NCBI RefSeq assembly: GCF_032854445.1
Contig: NW_027017960.1
Span: 310,001 to 374,000 of the forward strand
DNA from: Liolophura sinensis
Taxonomy: Eukaryota > Mollusca > Polyplacophora > Chitonida > Chitonidae
DNA: 64,000 bases
Reading direction: 5' to 3'
Below, in pieces: positions 60,301 to 64,000 of the stretch. Both the position numbers and the translations under genes were made by a program. Within the stretch, counting starts at the first letter, position 1. Every line of letters begins with the position of its first letter. The notes under the pieces were generated by a model, which did not search any database, was not told the origin of the DNA, and saw only the letters and a list, made by a program, of their open reading frames with translations.

Positions 60301-61463
60301 CCCATACGACGGTGGCTATCGCAGTATGGTGGAAGAAAACTGGGCATAACCCAATCTTTTGTGCAATAAAACTGCAAATATTAAAGACGTATGACATGTA
60401 TTTATAAAAACACACGCATTAATGTTCAAACGCCTTGCTGTTTTTATTTGAACCCTGACGTCTGATCCACAAATGTGTTACAAGTATACAACTAGACACG
60501 CATTCGTTTTTGCTAAACCATAGGGTGTCAAATCATTTCCAGCTTTTTCTCCAAATCATTGGTGTTTTCTGGAAACATGTGACATGTCTGCTAGAGTGGC
60601 CAAATAGTAGTTTTTATTTTAGCATGTATATGTCAATTAGTTCCATCTGTGAACCATTGGCTTTTCATGGTCAGCTTGGGGTAGGCCTATATATACATTA
60701 CTCAACTGTGACGTAATTACAAATTATCCATGACGTCACTTGTTAATCGTACCACGGATACGAGCTGTTTAGTCTTCCTGGTTGGTGAAATCATCAACTT
60801 TACTGATCGTGAAAATATGCTTAATGCTCAAAGCCTTGTTTAAAATCATAAAATCTAAACAAGAAGTAAAACGTTACTTCAGAAAGTGACCCAAACATCT
60901 GCATGATACAGCGTTTTTTATATAACCAGACAGAAGTCAACATTCTTTTTGAATCCGAAGTGCACTCGATCATGCACATGTTGACAATCAGCCGATCAGT
61001 GCCCTGTCACATACACGTGTAAGAATCATTCTTGGATACCGTGTTAAACAATCTATAATGAAATAAATAAATTTGATCGTGTATTTATTTGATTATTTCA
61101 TTGGTGTTTTACGCCGTACTCAAAACCATTTCTCTAATTCTACGGAAGTCAGCATTATGATCGAATTAAACCCGGTAGAGTGCGAGGAATCCTATGACCA
61201 TCGGCAGGCTGCTTTCAGACCTTCTCAAATAACGACCAGAGAAGAAGCAAGCTGGCATCAGTTGGACTTACAGCGAGATTGGCGAGAGGCTCCTGGATCA
61301 TTGAAAATAAAACGGCGGCGACATTCGGTTGTACATAGTATAAAAGAAACTTACACGCCTCAGTGCCCACTTCTGGCTACTTGTGTTCGTCAAATGAAGC
61401 CTGACTTTACATACGGGACCAAGGTCCTCGGCGTCCTTTGATGTCAGATGGTAAATATCCGTC
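54173..61463 (-). CDS. Gene A': inverted paralogue, 5' part not in the window
   Basis: Five minus-strand exons (61355-61463, 60128-60233, 57177-57317, 54801-54900, 54173-54398) match gene A exons 3 to 7 with the same phases and GT-AG sites. The first four also have identical lengths. No stop or frameshift is visible, so the copy looks capable of coding. The two exons for the signal peptide and first PLAT strands are not found between 61,463 and 64,000. Homology to the left arm stops at 62,724, either because an insertion interrupts it or because the duplication did not include them. Without those exons it would be a 5'-truncated gene. Confidence 0.65.
54720..54770 (+). repeat. GAT trinucleotide microsatellite
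   Basis: (GAT)n tract in the gene A' intron. A shorter CAT tract sits at the mirror position in the left arm (about 30,378). Confidence 0.75.
54801..54900 (-). CDS. Gene A' transmembrane exon (equivalent of exon 6)
   Basis: On the minus strand a GGTTTACAG acceptor, 100 nt and a GTAAGT donor. It codes a hydrophobic span starting VMMFAVIGSVLGFLA and ending CCIRHNQP. Confidence 0.74.
55695..55830 (+). mobile_element. tRNA-derived SINE fragment, plus (mirror of 29.0 kb)
   Basis: GTAATGCTGGCCGCCGTCGT, GAGTACGGCGTAAAATACC. Confidence 0.75.
57177..57317 (-). CDS. Gene A' TSP1-like exon (equivalent of exon 5)
   Basis: On the minus strand a TTATTTAG acceptor, 141 nt and a GTATAT donor. It keeps both Trp, all five Cys and the TRTRRR run. 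Only I179V and D193G (gene A numbering) differ. Confidence 0.74.
57405..57550 (-). mobile_element. Second SINE family, minus (mirror of 27.4 kb)
   Basis: GAAGAATCATGTCGAAGACA and CTCAGTGCTGAGCACCAAGC. Confidence 0.6.
57600..58165 (+). mobile_element. Ty3/gypsy-type retroelement relic (right arm)
   Basis: A gag-like segment (AVAKLNKYFNPVENVAYEMY) ends at a stop near 57,811, and an integrase C-terminal-like segment (KLQTPSNRVSYNF, RNLSFKVHKGA) lies at 57,845-58,000. It is the same internally deleted copy as 26.6-27.0 kb, so the deletion preceded the palindrome. Confidence 0.6.
58610..58695 (-). mobile_element. Second SINE family, 3' piece, minus
   Basis: GTTTGGCGTTTATCGTTGTA followed by TTTTTCAGTCATATGATGA. 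Partly present at the mirror site (about 25,980). Confidence 0.45.
59850..59990 (+). mobile_element. tRNA-derived SINE, plus (mirror of 24.6 kb)
   Basis: Body ending TATAAGTGAAATATTCTTGA and an AAATAAATGAATAAAT-like tail. Confidence 0.8.
60128..60233 (-). CDS. Gene A' PLAT exon (equivalent of exon 4)
   Basis: On the minus strand a TTCTTCAG acceptor, 106 nt and a GTAAGTC donor. It codes LTVRHSTTHDVGTFG through VTYKRN. The frame is intact. Confidence 0.72.
60262..60355 (-). mobile_element. SINE body fragment, minus (mirror of 24.1 kb)
   Basis: GTGTTTTACGCCGTACTCAA onward; shorter than its left mate. Confidence 0.7.
61075..61305 (-). mobile_element. tRNA-derived SINE, minus (mirror of 23.0 kb)
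   Basis: TATTTGATTATTTCATTGG, TTTTACGCCGTACTCAAA, then body. The long plus frame here is SINE-derived. Confidence 0.8.
61355..61463 (-). CDS. Gene A' PLAT exon (equivalent of exon 3)
   Basis: On the minus strand a CCTTACAG acceptor, 109 nt and a GTAAGTTT donor. It codes TDIYHLTSKDAEDLGPV and ends in WALRR. Frame and length are as in gene A. Confidence 0.72.
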
Positions 61464-62309
61464 CTGTAAGGGAGGGGAAAATTAGGAATTGCTTATTACA
61501 GGCTTAATTATTTGTTTGAATGAACATTAACGATGATGTTTTCACCTATACTGCGAATTTAGATTTTATGACTGGAAGAAACCGATATGCACTAACACTG
61601 ACACATTTTAGCACTCAACATTGGTGGGAAGCAACTGATCCCGAACGAACTTCATTTATTATATAGCTACAAATGTGGTCCAATGAGATCAGTTTAATCG
61701 TGCCACGTGACCATCCTGTTGGCGTGATATCAATCAAGATCACGTGCCTTTCTAAGTGATCCAACGGTACGGAGACAAGGCTCATGTATAGATGGGCGTA
61801 CTGATTTCCCCCCAAAATTTGAGAATAATTGTTGATAGAGGAGTATCAGATATTTAATAAATATTTTCAGAATCATCGAGTATAAATCTGTGTCAGTGGT
61901 ATAAAAGTCAAGCACCAACCAGTATCTGAAAAAATCAAAAAGATCCAAAATAAAGTAGAACTATCTACTTACATTATAGCTAATGAATATTAAGTTATTC
62001 AACATGGTGTTGCCCACAAAAGGCAGCACGAAAAGCGAGTTCGAAGAAGTAATCTTGTGGCATGGCAAATCTTGACATTTCCGTAGAGCTGAAGACATAG
62101 CGGGTCTCCGCTCTTCGTGTGGCATACGAGAAAAAAGATGTCACCGACTGGGAATGACAGAACTCTCGTATATTAGCCTATGCTTATGCTTATAAGAAAA
62201 TGAGTCATCCCGCGTAGAGAACACGGTCTTGTTATTACAAGATCAAGTGGTAAGTGTGCTCTTAACAACCCACTACACTAAACCCACCCACCCCCGCCCC
62301 TGTTCCAAA

Positions 62310-62530
62310 ATATTTATTTATTTTTTTATTTTATTGGTGTTTTACGCCGTTCTCTTTTACGACCGCGGCTAGCATTATGGTGGGTGGAAACCGGGCAGAG
62401 CCCGGGGGAGGGGGGGGGCAATTCACGACCATCCGCAGGTTGCTGGATGACGTTCCCACGTACAGTCGGAGAGGACGCTCACAGCGACCGCACTGGTGAG
62501 AGGCTCCAGGGTCATTACGCTGCACTAGCG
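62310..62530 (-). mobile_element. tRNA-derived SINE, minus (mirror of 21.7 kb)
   Basis: Same insertion as 21,715-21,950 in the inverted arm. Confidence 0.85.
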
Positions 62531-62724
62531 CACATTACGAATTATAAATGTATCTAATCTGATATGGTTCGAACGTCTGTAAATAGCGCCAGTAGCACCA
62601 GTATGGTACTTTCGCCCTCGCATGCGGTTGCTTACATGGGCTACAGCGGACGTAATCCTTTCAGATCAGATGATCCAGCCTCGCTTTCAATGTCGCTGTT
62701 GTAAAAAGCATGGCGCCCAAGTGG

Positions 62725-64000
62725 ACACAGACCCCCATTACAACTTCCGTTTTTCGGTTTACCATTCAGAGTTTTTTTACCCTGAAAAAAGACACATGTC
62801 CAAGATGGGGGTACCCCAACTTGAATTCATCCAACTCCAAAGTTTCTGCATGTATCAAGCCCTAATTTTGCCTGTGAGGTTCAGAAGTGTCAGGAATTAT
62901 GTGGTGCAAAAATTATTGATTTTGAAAAAAGTTGGCTGGTGTGATAGGACACAGACCCCCATTACAACTTCCGCTTTTTCGGTAGGGCCGATTGTAGCTC
63001 TGTGGATTTTAGGGTATAAAGTCTTTTTTTGCTCCCAGGCGTCCATTTTTGATGCATAGGTGCATGCTTGGTATTAAAATGCTGGAAACTGTCAAAACTT
63101 TGAGGAGGTATGAGCTTTATTGATGAAAGTTTGAAATTCTGGGTGAGAGGACACAAGGTGTGAGGTAGTGATGAGGCTGCGAGTGACTTCCCCTTGGCGT
63201 TGCTAGGCACGCCTCCCGGCTGCCGGCATGGAAAGGTCCAGATTTTGACGGTCAACCTATGTCAAGATTTTTATGGCTTCTTTTTTTTCACAGGCTGGGC
63301 CAGGTATGCACCAAAGCTTATTGGCCACGGAATATTTGGGACTGAGCTACAGCGCTAGACGTTAACAATGTCACTTATGGAAAATTAATGGGGGTCCGAG
63401 GCCTGTACTGACGAAGTCATCAAAATGTGAAAAATGTCACTAAGCGCTTAGATTTCGCAGCAGCCTGAAAATTTTTGGTGCGTATGTCTGTGATGTGTTT
63501 TGCATTGATTGAGCCGTTTTATAGCTTCTTGGGGCTATTTATTTTATGAAAATATCCATTTTGATGAAAAATCGGTAAAATGCTGTTCAGTGTAGTGTAG
63601 CATGTGTATAGGCATCCTGAAATGAACAACATGCAACGTTCTAGTATTCCTACGCTTGAAAATGGAGACGTTCAGAGCAAAAATTGCTGCAAAAATTTAA
63701 AGTTTCAGTGTTTATAGCGAAAACGCAGCCTGTCGAGGGATGGTCGATATGGCCTTGCCTCCTACAAAGACCCCGTCACGCATCGATGGAAGAGGAAACA
63801 CATCAGTTGACTTGTTTATATGGCCAGACAAGGGCTGTCTCATTTAGATCCCAAGCTTGATTGTTCACACGTGTGCCACAACACACGCTGTGTAAATGTG
63901 GACCACATAAGCTTGAAACCGCATTGTATTAACAATAACAGGCAGCGCTGCTGCAACGTAGGGCGCTGTCTCGGCCATGGGCAGTATGCAAGGTGCATGC
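62725..64000. other. Unmatched sequence beyond the right arm
   Basis: No match to the left flank and no recognised gene. Direct repeats and low coding content suggest an inserted non-coding element. Confidence 0.4.
62733..62976 (+). repeat. Spaced direct repeat beyond the right arm
   Basis: GACACAGACCCCCATTACAA plus CTTCCG and a TTTTTCGG follow-on occur near 62,733 and again near 62,949, 216 bp apart. The element is unknown. Confidence 0.6.

Larger units (their letters stand above)
49897..62724 (-). repeat. Right arm of giant imperfect palindrome
   Basis: Reverse-complement counterpart of 21,535-35,938, 12.8 kb long. The inner edge lies inside the last exon of the BK beta-like gene. The outer edge at 62,724 abuts sequence with no match to the left flank. 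Right-only material includes a 28-bp minisatellite (50.5 kb), a SINE (50.8 kb) and about 1.8 kb at 52.3-54.1 kb. Confidence 0.85.

Overview
The window is animal nuclear DNA: short exons with GT-AG introns, and long introns filled with SINEs, MITEs, minisatellites and retroelement relics. The commonest repeat is a tRNA-headed SINE with an (AAAT)n tail, in about 20 full or partial copies. From memory it resembles the SINEs that are abundant in mollusc genomes, so a mollusc or another lophotrochozoan is the best guess. No bacterial-type genes, CRISPR arrays, rRNA or true tRNA genes were seen.

The main gene (gene A, plus strand, 4.45-31.27 kb) was assembled by eye from seven exons whose splice phases all agree. 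It gives an unbroken 279-residue protein: signal peptide, PLAT domain over three exons, thrombospondin type 1-like module, one membrane span, and a short cytoplasmic tail containing a YMNQ motif. Its first exon lies in a 5' cassette flanked by minisatellites. That cassette is duplicated at 11-14 kb with the exon broken. Part of the second cassette is copied again, apparently without a mismatch over 1,566 bp, at 15.4-17.0 kb. Inverted arms of about 1 kb (1-875 and 7,055-8,067) bracket cassette 1. A frameshifted GNAT-type acetyltransferase pseudogene lies at 8.4-9.0 kb, inside intron 1 of gene A.

From 21.5 to 62.7 kb the window is a very large imperfect palindrome. The left arm (21,535-35,938) holds the 3' five-sevenths of gene A. 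The right arm (49,897-62,724, inverted) holds a paralogue, gene A', on the minus strand with the same exon lengths and intact frames, apart from an in-frame 69-bp length difference in the tail exon. Gene A' is 5'-incomplete in this window. The two genes converge on a 14-kb spacer.

The spacer carries two plus-strand genes. The first is a small secreted PAN/Apple-like plus C-type-lectin-like protein (38.23-46.55 kb; 218 residues if the last exon is terminal). The second is a BK-channel beta-subunit-like membrane protein (47.90-49.96 kb) whose second exon contains an in-frame TAG and whose intron needs a GC donor. The left arm ends inside a truncated copy of this channel gene's last exon, next to a 22-bp tandem repeat. 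An apparent vWA-domain exon relic lies in the first intron of the PAN-lectin gene.

The locus therefore looks like a young, rearranging cluster of single-pass or secreted extracellular-domain proteins (PLAT, TSP1, PAN, CTLD, vWA). All exon calls are from visual reading of splice sites and frame; no alignment or transcript data were available.
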